A DNA stretch of 61,827 nucleotides from Planococcus citreus (GCF_003664125.1 NZ_RCCP01000009.1:1-61827), one strand, 5' to 3'; shown: positions 9,205 through 17,414, counted from the first letter of the stretch. Notes: generated by a model not told the origin, from the sequence alone. Numbers and translations: made by a program.

Positions 9205-9933
9205 TAATAAATCTCCTCACTTTTATATCTCGAAACTAAAAAACCAATAGATTAAGCCATTACATTAATAGGATATGCTAACATCCACAAACTTATTTAC
9301 ATTTAGTGCAGTTAATTTATTAATCCCCTCCGCATGAAAATTTAAATGACGAATAGCGAGGATTGGGTCAAGGAAACGAAAATAATACATGCTATACTTG
9401 TCTGACTCCTGTCTTCGTTAACTTCTATATTTCCAGTCAACTGTTCCATGGCATAGGTAATTACTTATTAGACAGTATAAATAATTTTAGGACTTCAAGT
9501 TAATTATGTAAACACCCGATATACAAGCTTCAACTGTTAGTTGGCCATAAGCAACATACGTAATTTGGGAGCTCAGTAATAAGCAAATCATATACAATAA
9601 TATATCTATTGAAAAGGAAAGAATACACGATTCTTCTTACAAATGGATTATAGAGAATACATTCAACATTATTCCAAGCCAAAGAGTTTTTCAGTAACCC
9701 ATTCATAAAGTTACACTAACTCTGAATGACTATATCACCAAATAACTCGCTGCTTTATAAATCAAGTTACCATACAGGTTTTCAAAAGAAGCTGATATGT
9801 AAAGCTCATGAAGAAGTGAGCTTTACTCAGCTTTTTTTATTGCATTTAATTAACTGAACCCACCTTTTTTTGCTCGAAACAAAACATAGCATCAAGTTTT
9901 TCGAAATACATTTTTCATAGGAGGAAAATTGAT
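9205..9933. other. 729-base AT-rich region without a supportable gene
   Basis: No open frame with a ribosome site is visible on either strand. Two things stand out: a half match to a dif right arm (TTATGTAAAC near 9505) and a strong hairpin at 9789-9838, described separately. The rest looks like decayed or non-coding sequence. Confidence 0.5.
9789..9838 (+). terminator. Orphan terminator-like hairpin in the leader of the ZIP gene
   Basis: An inner stem TAAAGCTCA (9800-9808) with TGAGCTTTA (9817-9825) and an outer stem AGCTGA (9790-9795) with TCAGCT (9827-9832), followed by a run of T. No gene ends before it on the plus strand. It therefore marks either the end of a short untranslated RNA or an attenuator about 95 bases ahead of the transporter start. 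Confidence 0.6.
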
Positions 9934-10749
9934 ATGATGGAGTTGTTTAAAGGTCTAGATCCAGTTGTTCAAGCATTTATTGGTACATTATTCACATGGG
10001 GCATGACGGCACTGGGCGCAGCGTTAGTATTTACTACAAAAGGCGTCAATCAACGTTTCATGGATAGCATGCTCGGGTTTGCTGGAGGGGTAATGATTGC
10101 AGCAAGTTATTGGTCGCTTCTTGCTCCTGCCATTGATATGGGAGAAGGTGGCTCTTTACCAGCTTGGATGCCTGCGGCCATCGGCTTTTTACTGGGCGGC
10201 ATATTTTTATGGTCAGTAGATAAAATCCTCCCTCACCTTCATCCAAATGCATCCTTAGAAAAGTCTGAGGGATTCCACTCAGCTAAAAGAAAGAAGAGCT
10301 CTTTGCTTGTTTTCGCCATTACACTACACAACATTCCCGAAGGGCTAGCAATCGGCGTGGCATTCGGAGCTGTGGCTGCTGGATTTCCGTCGGCCTCTCT
10401 AGCAGGTGCAATTGCTTTGGCAATCGGCATCGGTATCCAGAACTTCCCGGAAGGCCTAGCTGTCTCCATGCCTCTTCGACGCGATGGATTTTCGCGGCGA
10501 AAAAGCTTTCTTTACGGTCAATTCTCTGGGATGGTTGAACCGGTCGCCGCCATCATCGGTGCGCTGGCAGTGGTGTTTATAGAACCCTTACTGCCTTATG
10601 CATTGAGCTTTGCAGCAGGTGCAATGATTTTTGTAGTCGTTGAAGAAGTAATTCCAAGTTCCCAAGAAAAAGGGAATTCAGACTTGGCTTCGATGAGTTT
10701 AATGGTTGGGTTTACAATCATGATGATTCTTGATGTCGCCCTCGGCTAA
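9934..10749 (+). CDS. ZIP family metal transporter (GufA/ZupT-like)
   Basis: A 271-residue protein of eight predicted helices. Helices 4 and 5 carry the metal-site signatures [14 protein letters not shown] and [12 protein letters not shown], typical of ZIP proteins. Members import Zn2+, Fe2+ or other divalent cations, although some GufA-type members can move metal either way. A ribosome site AGGAGG sits 9 bases before ATG, and a second ATG follows at once. It is convergent with the ACR3-like gene. It stands out because its plasmid neighbours are mostly exporters. Confidence 0.88.
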   Translation: MMELFKGLDPVVQAFIGTLFTWGMTALGAALVFTTKGVNQRFMDSMLGFAGGVMIAASYWSLLAPAIDMGEGGSLPAWMPAAIGFLLGGIFLWSVDKILPHLHPNASLEKSEGFHSAKRKKSSLLVFAITLHNIPEGLAIGVAFGAVAAGFPSASLAGAIALAIGIGIQNFPEGLAVSMPLRRDGFSRRKSFLYGQFSGMVEPVAAIIGALAVVFIEPLLPYALSFAAGAMIFVVVEEVIPSSQEKGNSDLASMSLMVGFTIMMILDVALG

Positions 10750-10794
10750 TTTCAAGTAAGCTCCGAACCTAGGCCTGTGAAACGGATATTATAT

Positions 10795-11757
10795 TTAGCT
10801 TTCTCCTATACTTGCTCTCCTTAGAGAAAGCAACAACTGGGAAACGAGTGCTAGAATGGGCAATTCGATCAACGGGCCGATAACCAAGGCCAAGGCGATT
10901 AGAGGCTGGTCCGGAAAGGCGACAACTGCAATGGCCAGTGAGACAGGCGAATTACGTGCGATAGTCGTCAGGCTTAAGCTCACCGTATCTTCATAGGAAA
11001 ACTTCAGGGCTTTCCCTGCTGTTTGCACCAAAATAAAATTAATAATAAAGAACAATAAAACAGGCAGCAGCAAGATGGAAATGATTTCAAGATTATTAAG
11101 TAGGTACTTCCCTTGAGAAGCAAATATCGCCATAATCGCCAAAGATAAAAAGAAAATCTGTGCGGTAGCGAAAAAAGAGACGAGTTTCTCATTCAAGAAG
11201 GCTTTTCTCTTCCGCAAGGCATAACGCGTCAAATGTGCTAGCGCAAACGGAATAGCCAGTACGAGGACAATGCTTTTGCCGATAGTCGACAATGGAATCG
11301 GCTCAATTGTGCCAGCGAAAATGAATAGGTAAACCGGCAACAGCACGACCTGCAGAATCAAATTAATCGGCAAAACGGACGTGGACAAGGGCACATTCCC
11401 TTTGGCAATGGAAGTGAACATGAGGTACCAGTCTGTACAAGGCGTTACCATCAGCATGATAAATCCAATCCACAGGGCTGGATGATCTGCAAGGAAGATC
11501 GCCCCAAGTCCCCAGGCCACTAAAGGTGTCCAGACAAAATTGATAAGCATACTGACAGTGAAAAACTTGCGATTTTCAAAAGCATCCTTCAGGTACTGCA
11601 ATGGAATGGTTAAAAATAATCCATAGAGCATCAGCAATAAAAATGGCACGATGAAGGATTCGGCGTATTGCTCAAAAAAGTGGATCTGGCCAAATAAAAG
11701 GCCGAGTCCAACTGCGCTTAGAATAATGACGGTTTGAAATTTCTCTAATATGTTCAT
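10795..11757 (-). CDS. ACR3/bile-acid:sodium symporter superfamily protein (arsenic resistance-like exporter)
   Basis: A 320-residue membrane protein with about ten helices. The segment MLMVTPCTDWYLMFTSIAKGN followed by LLPxNLILQ-like text matches the ACR3 arsenical exporter branch, whose conserved Cys lies in the PCT motif. Known members extrude arsenite or antimonite; no arsenate reductase or ArsR is beside it, so arsenic is a probable but unproven substrate. I place the start at 11757 because AGAAGGAG lies 7 bases upstream. A longer in-frame extension to 11901 lacks a ribosome site. Confidence 0.75.
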   Translation of the reverse strand: MNILEKFQTVIILSAVGLGLLFGQIHFFEQYAESFIVPFLLLMLYGLFLTIPLQYLKDAFENRKFFTVSMLINFVWTPLVAWGLGAIFLADHPALWIGFIMLMVTPCTDWYLMFTSIAKGNVPLSTSVLPINLILQVVLLPVYLFIFAGTIEPIPLSTIGKSIVLVLAIPFALAHLTRYALRKRKAFLNEKLVSFFATAQIFFLSLAIMAIFASQGKYLLNNLEIISILLLPVLLFFIINFILVQTAGKALKFSYEDTVSLSLTTIARNSPVSLAIAVVAFPDQPLIALALVIGPLIELPILALVSQLLLSLRRASIGES

Positions 11758-12138
11758 AACGACACTCCTTCTATAAAAGAGAGAAAGTGTGCGCGACTTA
11801 CTCTTCTCTATCAGGGTAACGGAAGTGGTATCCGATTGCTTTGTTAATTTTGATTGTGAATCCGAACGGAGGAGAAAACCCTGAAAAGCTATTGGTGGCA
11901 ATTAAATTCTAGCAATAACAAAGGGTATGACGCAGAATTCTATTACGCCCTCTCTACAACCAAAACTATATTCCGACCCTCTTGTCCTTCCCGTACCTCA
12001 ACCCCTAAAACGTGTCGATCTTTTCCACAGTGGCAGAGGTCATTCCTCAAGAGCGAACTGATCTAATAGTGTAAACACAGTTTCTTCTATCCTAAATTAG
12101 CTGTTTCACATCATTCATAAAAGACAAATTCTCAAAAT
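11758..12138. other. Intergenic region before the cassette cluster
   Basis: About 380 bases without a convincing gene. A short minus-strand frame near 11940-12050 contains a CHCGK motif but has no clear start or partner and may be the tail of a decayed zinc-ribbon gene. Confidence 0.35.
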
Positions 12139-12181
12139 AAAGGGAAAGAAGAATGCAGTTAGCAACCTCTTCTTTCCCTTT
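12139..12181. terminator. Orphan terminator hairpin
   Basis: Perfect 14-bp arms (12139-12152 and 12168-12181) with an A-run on the left and a T-run on the right. No gene ends beside it on either strand, and the dif-like site D1 begins 12 bases later. It resembles the terminator plus dif-like arrangement at 14508-14590, so it may be the tail of a lost cassette. Confidence 0.75.
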
Positions 12182-12192
12182 CTATTAATGTA

Positions 12193-12221
12193 GCTACCGA
12201 TAATCCGGCATTATGTAAACG
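12193..12221 (+). repeat. dif-like site D1
   Basis: Left arm GCTACCGATAA, 7-base spacer TCCGGCA, right arm TTATGTAAACG. The right arm matches the XerD half of Firmicute dif (TTATGTAAACT) except at the last base. The left arm is close to the XerC half. Two related sites follow at 13364 and 14562, each between gene modules. Confidence 0.6.
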
Positions 12222-12347
12222 TATGGATATTAAAAATTTTTTAACTTCCTATTTTTGGTGAAACGGATATTTTCAATCATTTTGTTTTATTATGGTTAGT
12301 AACAATATTAAACAAGACTATTCAATAGAATCTAAGGAGGTTACTTG

Positions 12348-13148
12348 ATGCACATATGGGCTAAGGAAGTCGAGGATGATTATAAGTTACCAAAAACTTC
12401 AGAAGTAGAGATTGAAAAAACAGAAAAACAACTAGATATGGAATTGCCAGCTTCTTATAAAGAGATTCTTTTAGAACAAAATGGCGGTGCTATACAGTAC
12501 AATTCAGTGAAGAAGAAAAGTCATCTTGAAACCAATGCGTACATTGAGATTAATCACATATATGGTTGTGGTCAAGGTGGTATTTTAGATTCAGATTATC
12601 TCATTAATGAATGGGATCTTCCGAAAAATATTCTTATTTTCAGCGGAGATGGGAATAGCTTTTTTGCTCTTGATTACAGAAAGGATTCAGTAAACCCTTC
12701 GGTGATTTATTTGGAACCAGAAACTGAAGAAATTATTGAAGTAGCCCATACATTTGATAATTTCTTAAATAACCTTTCAAAAGAAGAAGTGTTTTTCGAA
12801 AATAACGAAAACGACGAAGATTGGGGTACTTCTGAAGAAGCAGCTGAAACGATCTTTTCGGGAAATGATATTCTATTAATCGAAGAGACTTTATTAAATC
12901 TTCAATATCCAGAAAACCATAAATGGTATTTCGAACAGCTCTTGAAATGCGCTACTCATTCAGAGGTACTAATTAGGGAAACTGTTACTAATATCTTAAA
13001 TAACAATCTTGAAATTTACATTATTGAGTCGGATAAAAACTTACATTTTTTACTTGAAGAAATAATCGAGAAATTAATCGCAGACAAGAACGAAAGCATA
13101 AGCTCAGAAGCCAGGGAAATAAGAAAAAGAATAAAGTATAAAGTATAA
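12348..13148 (+). CDS. SUKH (SMI1/KNR4) domain immunity-like protein
   Basis: A 266-residue soluble protein. Its first half is a SUKH domain: EIEKTEKQLDMELPASYKEI at about 20-40, EQNGG, then INHIYGCGQGG and ILIFSGDGNSFFALDYR. The second half is acidic and helical with no family I recognise. Bacterial SUKH proteins are mostly immunity proteins for polymorphic or contact-dependent toxins; no toxin is seen here, so it may be an orphan immunity gene. ATG at 12348 follows AAGGAGG by 7 bases. The gene fills the interval between dif-like sites D1 and D2, as a cassette would. Confidence 0.8.
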   Translation: MHIWAKEVEDDYKLPKTSEVEIEKTEKQLDMELPASYKEILLEQNGGAIQYNSVKKKSHLETNAYIEINHIYGCGQGGILDSDYLINEWDLPKNILIFSGDGNSFFALDYRKDSVNPSVIYLEPETEEIIEVAHTFDNFLNNLSKEEVFFENNENDEDWGTSEEAAETIFSGNDILLIEETLLNLQYPENHKWYFEQLLKCATHSEVLIRETVTNILNNNLEIYIIESDKNLHFLLEEIIEKLIADKNESISSEAREIRKRIKYKV

Positions 13149-13278
13149 AGTATAAACACTTTTGAGAAAAAGGTATCCTATTTCCAATGTGTACTCCTTC
13201 TCTCAAGGATTCTCAGTGCTTGTAGGAGAATGTCCGGTAAATTTGCTAAGTAGCAGGAGATTAAATGAATACTACACT

Positions 13279-13315
13279 AAAAAAAGACTTCTTCTAAACA
13301 GAGGAAGTCTTTTTT
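13279..13315 (+). terminator. Terminator after the SUKH gene
   Basis: Arms AAAAAAGACTTC and GAAGTCTTTTTT flank a short loop and end in a T-run. Confidence 0.75.
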
Positions 13316-13363
13316 AAGTATTCTTCAATACCGAAAAAGGACAACCTCTAGTTTAGCTTCTCC

Positions 13364-13391
13364 ACTTCCGATAAGGGGTCATATGTCAACC
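13364..13391 (+). repeat. dif-like site D2
   Basis: Left arm ACTTCCGATAA, 6-base spacer GGGGTC, right arm ATATGTCAACC, 28 bases in total like bacterial dif. The left arm is identical to that of D3. The preceding bases (CTAGTTTAGC at 13348) recur at 16669. Confidence 0.6.
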
Positions 13392-13460
13392 TAATACTAA
13401 AAACGGTTTAAAGAGGGAGGAGTATAAGCTAGCCATTTATTCCGAGTTATCTAAAATAAC

Positions 13461-13895
13461 TCACTCGTATTCAGTAACGAATATATTGGACTGCCAATCA
13501 TCCCATTTTGCCTTAACTTGATTGAGTAGCTCTTCCCCCCCAAGAGTAATTGACCCTTCATGTGAAACATAAATAATCCAACTCATATCTTCACTGAACC
13601 AAAATCTTTCGTCGTTATATTTGCTCATCGTTGGAACAAGTGAATTGGTGTCAATTAACCAAATTAGTCGATCTTCGTTCATCTCATATACAGAATTATA
13701 ATTAAGTTTTAAAAGTATATCTCGTACATCAGTTATCTTCTCTTCGTTTTTATTAATATAATCATCATTAAAAGCTAGAACATCATTACGCTTGCATTTA
13801 TAGAGAGGGTACCAGTAATGTTGAGTAATATCCCATATAAATTCAATATGTTTTTTTAAGGAGTCGGCTTTTGTGCTTTCCAGTTGTTTCATCAT
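13461..13895 (-). CDS. Hypothetical soluble protein, immunity-like context
   Basis: About 144 residues, acidic, rich in Trp and Tyr (IEFIWDITQHYWYPLY near the start, FWFSEDMSWIIYVSHEGSITLGGEELL near the end), with no signal peptide or membrane segment. I cannot assign a family. The fold-like pattern of a C-terminal Gly-rich turn and helix is reminiscent of small toxin-immunity proteins, and it shares a dif-like-bounded module with the next gene. I chose the start at 13895, about 8 bases after AAGGAG; an ATG at 13901 is too close to that site. Confidence 0.6.
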   Translation of the reverse strand: MMKQLESTKADSLKKHIEFIWDITQHYWYPLYKCKRNDVLAFNDDYINKNEEKITDVRDILLKLNYNSVYEMNEDRLIWLIDTNSLVPTMSKYNDERFWFSEDMSWIIYVSHEGSITLGGEELLNQVKAKWDDWQSNIFVTEYE

Positions 13896-14004
13896 CGTCA
13901 TTCTCCTTTTAAATAACCTATTTAAATGTACAAGTGATGTACACTCTAAAGAAAAATTGGAATAACTCTTTATGAAAATAACCTATTTGTTAGGAGAGTA
14001 TATA

Positions 14005-14376
14005 ATGGCTGAATTCCCAGAGGAATTAGACTTTCTTTCTTTATTTGAATGTGAACCCACTATGCTGGATAACTCGAAAGATTATCCGTTTTACTACAAT
14101 GAAGCGACGTATCGATTTTCTAATGGCTATGAGGACTTCATCGTTAAAATTTCTCCCGCCTATGGAGAAGTAAAGATTCAAGCCATCAAATCCGATTCAA
14201 ATCGATTAGTTTCAATACTCGATTTAAAAAGAATAGAGAAGTTTGAAATTATTGCAAATACCAAGGAACTTGCAAGCGTACTACTAACGGTAATAAATGA
14301 AGATAGCCAACAAATAATCGAAATTGATTTTAAGCCTTACTTTAAACAGGTCTTTAAAGAACATTTAACCACATAG
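14005..14376 (+). CDS. Hypothetical soluble protein
   Basis: A 123-residue protein starting MAEFPEELDFLSLFECEP, with a central beta-rich stretch (YRFSNGYEDFIVKISPAYGEVKIQ) and a helical C-terminus. No membrane or export signal and no family I can name. I take ATG at 14005 because AGGAGAG lies 8 bases upstream; an earlier in-frame ATG at 13972 has none. It is divergent from the gene at 13461-13895, and both sit between D2 and D3. Confidence 0.6.
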   Translation: MAEFPEELDFLSLFECEPTMLDNSKDYPFYYNEATYRFSNGYEDFIVKISPAYGEVKIQAIKSDSNRLVSILDLKRIEKFEIIANTKELASVLLTVINEDSQQIIEIDFKPYFKQVFKEHLTT

Positions 14377-14410
14377 AATTACTTCCTGTTTATTATAGGT
14401 AAATGAAAAT

Positions 14411-14426
14411 AAATGTAACTTAATTC
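14411..14426 (+). repeat. Half copy of the 32-bp cassette-bounding site (P0)
   Basis: The 16 bases AAATGTAACTTAATTC are identical to the first half of site P3 (16153), but the mirror arm is missing. It may be a recombination scar or a decayed site. Confidence 0.55.
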
Positions 14427-14507
14427 TACCTTTTAAAACCCATAAATGTAATTTCAAAAACGTTTTTATTTTATGAAAACGTTCCTAAAATATACTTGTT
14501 AAAGAGA

Positions 14508-14549
14508 AAAGGAGAAAAGATGTGCTGACTACAGCCTCTTTTCTCCTTT
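14508..14549. terminator. Terminator hairpin before D3
   Basis: Perfect 13-bp arms (14508-14520 and 14537-14549) of AAAGGAGAAAAGA type, close in sequence and position to the orphan hairpin in front of D1. Confidence 0.8.
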
Positions 14550-14561
14550 GTAATATTAGCA

Positions 14562-14590
14562 ACTTCCGATAACGTCATGATATGTAAACT
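14562..14590 (+). repeat. dif-like site D3
   Basis: Left arm ACTTCCGATAA, 7-base spacer CGTCATG, right arm ATATGTAAACT. Compared with the B. subtilis dif arms ACTTCCTAGAA and TTATGTAAACT it differs by two changes on the left and one on the right. Confidence 0.6.
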
Positions 14591-14639
14591 TTATCTTTTT
14601 TTATAAGAGATTACACATAACTAGATAAGTCTTTCTTCA

Positions 14640-14834
14640 TTACTCTTCTTTTTTGTTCCAATCTCTTATTACAAAAAACGGAATTATTAAGCTATAAATT
14701 AATATAATCCATGAAGTCCATCTTATTTCATAACCTGACTTCATTTGATAAAAGATGTCCACTATGACATATATAAAGGCAAAAAATGAGAGCGTTAAAA
14801 GAAAAATCTCACTTTTTCTCTCGGATAATTTCAT
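14640..14834 (-). CDS. Small two-helix membrane protein
   Basis: 64 residues with two hydrophobic segments (about 10-30 and 40-56), ending in charged residues. The ribosome site before ATG is weak and no family is recognised, so it is only a probable gene. It lies between D3 and site P1. Confidence 0.4.
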   Translation of the reverse strand: MKLSERKSEIFLLTLSFFAFIYVIVDIFYQMKSGYEIRWTSWIILIYSLIIPFFVIRDWNKKEE

Positions 14835-14870
14835 AATAATCGGTTGATTACCGTATTCATAAACATCCTT

Positions 14871-15089
14871 TCACCTCCAATTAGATGCTATTGCTGGAAT
14901 TGTCTTATAGGCAGTGATCACTTCGCTGCATGTGCTAAGCTGGTTAATAACAAATTCAATAATTCCAACACCAGATTTATAATCTTTTTTTCTTTCAATA
15001 ACGTTTGATAGGTAAACCCCAATCCTTTTAAAAAGCGAGTTTTCAAACTTACTGTCATTGCATTTTGAATGTATCTTATTTTTGTTCAA
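14871..15089 (-). CDS. Doubtful small ORF
   Basis: A 72-residue frame with a TTG start and no ribosome site. It could be the 3' remnant of an older gene; the neighbouring gene starts just downstream. I keep it only as a low-confidence entry because nothing else explains this stretch. Confidence 0.2.
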   Translation of the reverse strand: MNKNKIHSKCNDSKFENSLFKRIGVYLSNVIERKKDYKSGVGIIEFVINQLSTCSEVITAYKTIPAIASNWR

Positions 15090-15137
15090 AATCAGTTTCG
15101 GTGGATTTTCTAATCAAGCTCATGAAACTGGGAGATT

Positions 15138-15169
15138 GAATGTAACTTAATTAGACTTAAGTTACATTC
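15138..15169 (+). repeat. 32-bp inverted site P1 (13+6+13)
   Basis: Arms GAATGTAACTTAA and TTAAGTTACATTC are perfect complements around the 6-base core TTAGAC. The perfect pairing extends by two more bases on each side. No T-run follows, so it is not a normal terminator. It lies 110 bases before the DUF4181 gene. Confidence 0.9.
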
Positions 15170-15281
15170 AAAATCAAGAAGTAGCTTTCACTGAATCTCT
15201 CTTTTTTGAAAAAATGAAACTTTAAAGGAAGTAGATTAGTATAGTTAGTGTAACTAATTGAACAGTAAGGGAGGCGACTTC

Positions 15282-15710
15282 ATGTATGGTGTTGAATCTT
15301 CTTTTTCGTTAGCTTTACTTCTCATAGTTGCCATTTTCCTCATAATGCTAGCATTATTCAATGCCATCATGCGAAAGTGGTTAAGAGTCGAAAAACCAAA
15401 AGCATTCTCTAATAACCATGTAAATGATAAACACAAGAAAATCGATTGGAGCATCCGAATTTTCGGTATCACTATGATGGTAGTAGGATATTTTATTAAT
15501 GTGATGAGGCTTCCTCAAGAACCTTATTTGCTCCTAGAACCATGGTTTTTGTTGTTGGTATTCCTCTTTGCCACCGAAATCGTAAGAGCAATCATGGAGC
15601 GCAAATATGCGAAGAATCCTAATGCCTATCTTTACACAATCAGCCAACTGGTTTTTCTACTTGTATTTCTCATTTCATTATTTACAACTGATTTTTTTGG
15701 TTTCTTATAA
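15282..15710 (+). CDS. DUF4181-like membrane protein
   Basis: 142 residues with four predicted helices. The segment LRVEKPKAFSNNHVNDKHKKIDWSIRI between helix 1 and helix 2 and the ending (ERKYAKNPNAYLYTISQ then a final helix) match the DUF4181 pattern of Bacillus membrane proteins of unknown role. Start at 15282 with AAGGGAGG 7 bases upstream. It is the only gene between sites P1 and P2. Confidence 0.7.
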   Translation: MYGVESSFSLALLLIVAIFLIMLALFNAIMRKWLRVEKPKAFSNNHVNDKHKKIDWSIRIFGITMMVVGYFINVMRLPQEPYLLLEPWFLLLVFLFATEIVRAIMERKYAKNPNAYLYTISQLVFLLVFLISLFTTDFFGFL

Positions 15711-15740
15711 TCAATATAACTAGCCCCTCTACTGGAATGT

Positions 15741-15772
15741 GAATGTAACTTAATTGCTAATAAGTTACATTC
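15741..15772 (+). repeat. 32-bp inverted site P2
   Basis: Arm GAATGTAACTTAA, core TTGCTA, arm ATAAGTTACATTC: one mismatch at the core edge compared with P1. Located 30 bases after one small membrane-protein gene and 110 before the next. Confidence 0.9.
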
Positions 15773-15881
15773 AAAATCGACATTTTTTTCTTTTTAAAAA
15801 TACGAAACTTTTACTGGAGAAAAATGGTATATATATTACTAGTGAAATTATCAAGCTGTCTCTAGCGAAAGGAACGGTGAC

Positions 15882-16094
15882 ATGTTTAAATCCAATCGTA
15901 CGAATCAATTGCTTAAGATTATTGGTATCTGGTTCATTTACTTTCTGATATTTACGAATGGTACCTTTTCCTATTCCCAAGATAAAATCTTTATTATTCT
16001 ATCTACAGTATTTTATATTCTGCTGACTATATTTTTCCTTTGGAGAATAAAAAATCCCAGTAAAAAAATGCGCTCAGAAGAGAATAGAGTCTGA
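15882..16094 (+). CDS. Small membrane protein
   Basis: 70 residues with two hydrophobic helices (about 10-27 and 36-55) and a basic tail. The ribosome site (AAAGGAAC) is 7 bases before ATG and an intrinsic terminator follows, so it looks like a complete single-gene unit. Family not recognised. It is the sole gene between P2 and P3. Confidence 0.6.
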   Translation: MFKSNRTNQLLKIIGIWFIYFLIFTNGTFSYSQDKIFIILSTVFYILLTIFFLWRIKNPSKKMRSEENRV

Positions 16095-16114
16095 AAATAA
16101 GCCAGCTTAATAAG

Positions 16115-16152
16115 AAAGGCCAGATAAAGGATCTCTCTCATCTGGCCTTTTT
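16115..16152 (+). terminator. Terminator after the small membrane-protein gene
   Basis: Arms AAAGGCCAGAT (16115-16125) and ATCTGGCCTTT (16140-16150), then T residues that run directly into site P3. Confidence 0.85.
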
Positions 16153-16184
16153 AAATGTAACTTAATTCACATTAAGTTACATTC
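16153..16184 (+). repeat. 32-bp inverted site P3
   Basis: Arm AAATGTAACTTAA, core TTCACA, arm TTAAGTTACATTC. It lies between the ends of two convergent genes, which argues against a role as a promoter operator. Confidence 0.9.
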
Positions 16185-16221
16185 AAATCATAGAATTTAA
16201 AAAGCTAAAGTTGAACTGAAA

Positions 16222-16572
16222 TTACTTTCCCCCCTCGTTTTTATTGTATAAATCTTTATAGCTAACGACTAGAAGAATGAAAACAAATACCAGGAGCATA
16301 AAACTTCTAGCATGGAATCCATCAGTCGCTGAAGTCTCATCAACTATAATGCCTACAGCTATAACTAATATGCTAATGACACTAAAGAGAATAAATAATG
16401 GCTTGCGTTTTGAGAAATACTCTTGCTTTACTTCAATTACTAAATAAACGATTGCGAAGATAAGGGAAGCAATACGAGTTAAAAATAAATATTCATGCTG
16501 AAGAAAAAACGTTGCAACTAATAAGCCGATCAATGCCAAAATCACGATTATAGAACTTATGTTTTTTTTCAT
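16222..16572 (-). CDS. Four-helix membrane protein
   Basis: About 116 residues and four predicted helices separated by short Lys-rich loops (VIEVKQEYFSKRKPLF), resembling small uncharacterised Bacillales membrane proteins. I take the start MKKNISS at 16572 with AAGGAG 6 bases upstream; a longer frame to 16623 has no ribosome site. It is the sole gene between P3 and P4, and points the other way from the previous two cassettes. Confidence 0.6.
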   Translation of the reverse strand: MKKNISSIIVILALIGLLVATFFLQHEYLFLTRIASLIFAIVYLVIEVKQEYFSKRKPLFILFSVISILVIAVGIIVDETSATDGFHARSFMLLVFVFILLVVSYKDLYNKNEGGK

Positions 16573-16630
16573 CACAAACTCCTTAAATTTAGTTTTTTTG
16601 AACAATATTCTTAAATATTTCACTAGATGT

Positions 16631-16662
16631 GAATGTAACTTAACTGCACTTAAGTTACATTC
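16631..16662 (+). repeat. 32-bp inverted site P4
   Basis: Arm GAATGTAACTTAA, core CTGCAC, arm TTAAGTTACATTC, with the arms perfectly complementary. Confidence 0.9.
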
Positions 16663-16668
16663 ACTTTC

Positions 16669-16700
16669 CTAGTTTAGCGTCTTCCACTTAACCGAGAAAC
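16669..16700 (+). repeat. Degenerate dif-like flank D4
   Basis: CTAGTTTAGC followed by a diverged CTTCCACTTAACCGAGA resembles the left side of D2 (CTAGTTTAGC then TTCTCCACTTCCGATAA), without a clear right arm. It may mark the right border of the cassette cluster. Confidence 0.3.
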
Positions 16701-16825
16701 TGTCTCTGGCGGACTGCTGATAATTTCAGGTATATATAAACTCGTACATACTAAAAAGGCAACTCAAAATCCTTGCATAGTATCACTCTCGATTTCTAAA
16801 TCTCTAGTAAGCTCGTACGGGCTTA

Positions 16826-17275
16826 TTATTTTCCTTCGTATTCAACGGTTTCTTTTATATACTCAACATCACTTTCATCAATTTTATAAAAATCAATCTG
16901 ATTCCAACTCTCACCTGCTCGTTTCCCAATAATCGCACCATCATCGACAAACCATACTTTTGAATCAATTAAACCGACAGAAGCATTTGGATTATTTAAC
17001 TCAATATACATATCTGGATTTTCCAAGTCTATATTTGGATTCTCAATCTCCTTGGCGTTCAAGTAAATCATGATGAAATTATCGATAGTAGTTGAATTTT
17101 CTACATCAGTAAAAACTTTTTCGTAAATTACTTTGCTTGAATTCTCAACGTCCTCATAACCAATTTTTATTTCTTTCATAATTTCTGCCTTACTTATATT
17201 TCCTACGAAAAAGCCTCCCAAAAATATAAGTCCTACAATTACCAAGCTAATAATTAATTTTACTATTTTACTCAC
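16826..17275 (-). CDS. Hypothetical membrane-anchored extracytoplasmic protein
   Basis: 149 residues. One N-terminal hydrophobic helix (about 6-26, GLIFLGGFFVG) probably anchors an acidic outer domain. No lipobox. No family recognised; AT-rich composition matches the cassette genes. The start follows GAGGGAGA closely. It lies between the cassette cluster and the resolvase. Confidence 0.6.
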   Translation of the reverse strand: MSKIVKLIISLVIVGLIFLGGFFVGNISKAEIMKEIKIGYEDVENSSKVIYEKVFTDVENSTTIDNFIMIYLNAKEIENPNIDLENPDMYIELNNPNASVGLIDSKVWFVDDGAIIGKRAGESWNQIDFYKIDESDVEYIKETVEYEGK

Positions 17276-17414
17276 ATATATCTCTCCCTCATATTATTAT
17301 TAGAAAATTTAATCCAAAACTATTAGTTAGCTTAACTATACCAATTTCATCCATTTTAAACTATGTAAAAATCAAAACTTTCAGTTATTTATACTTATAT
17401 TTCACTCCGTCAAT

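Noticed and set aside
9490..9515. ACTTCAAG followed by TTATGTAAAC resembling dif
   Set aside because: The two arms are too close together (almost no spacer), so it cannot be a full site.
11940..12060. Minus-strand zinc-ribbon-like fragment (CHCGK)
   Set aside because: Only about 35 codons, no ribosome site and no partner domain; mentioned in the region note only.
15138..16662. CRISPR array
   Set aside because: The four 32-bp repeats are 400-600 bases apart with genes between them; no cas genes are present.
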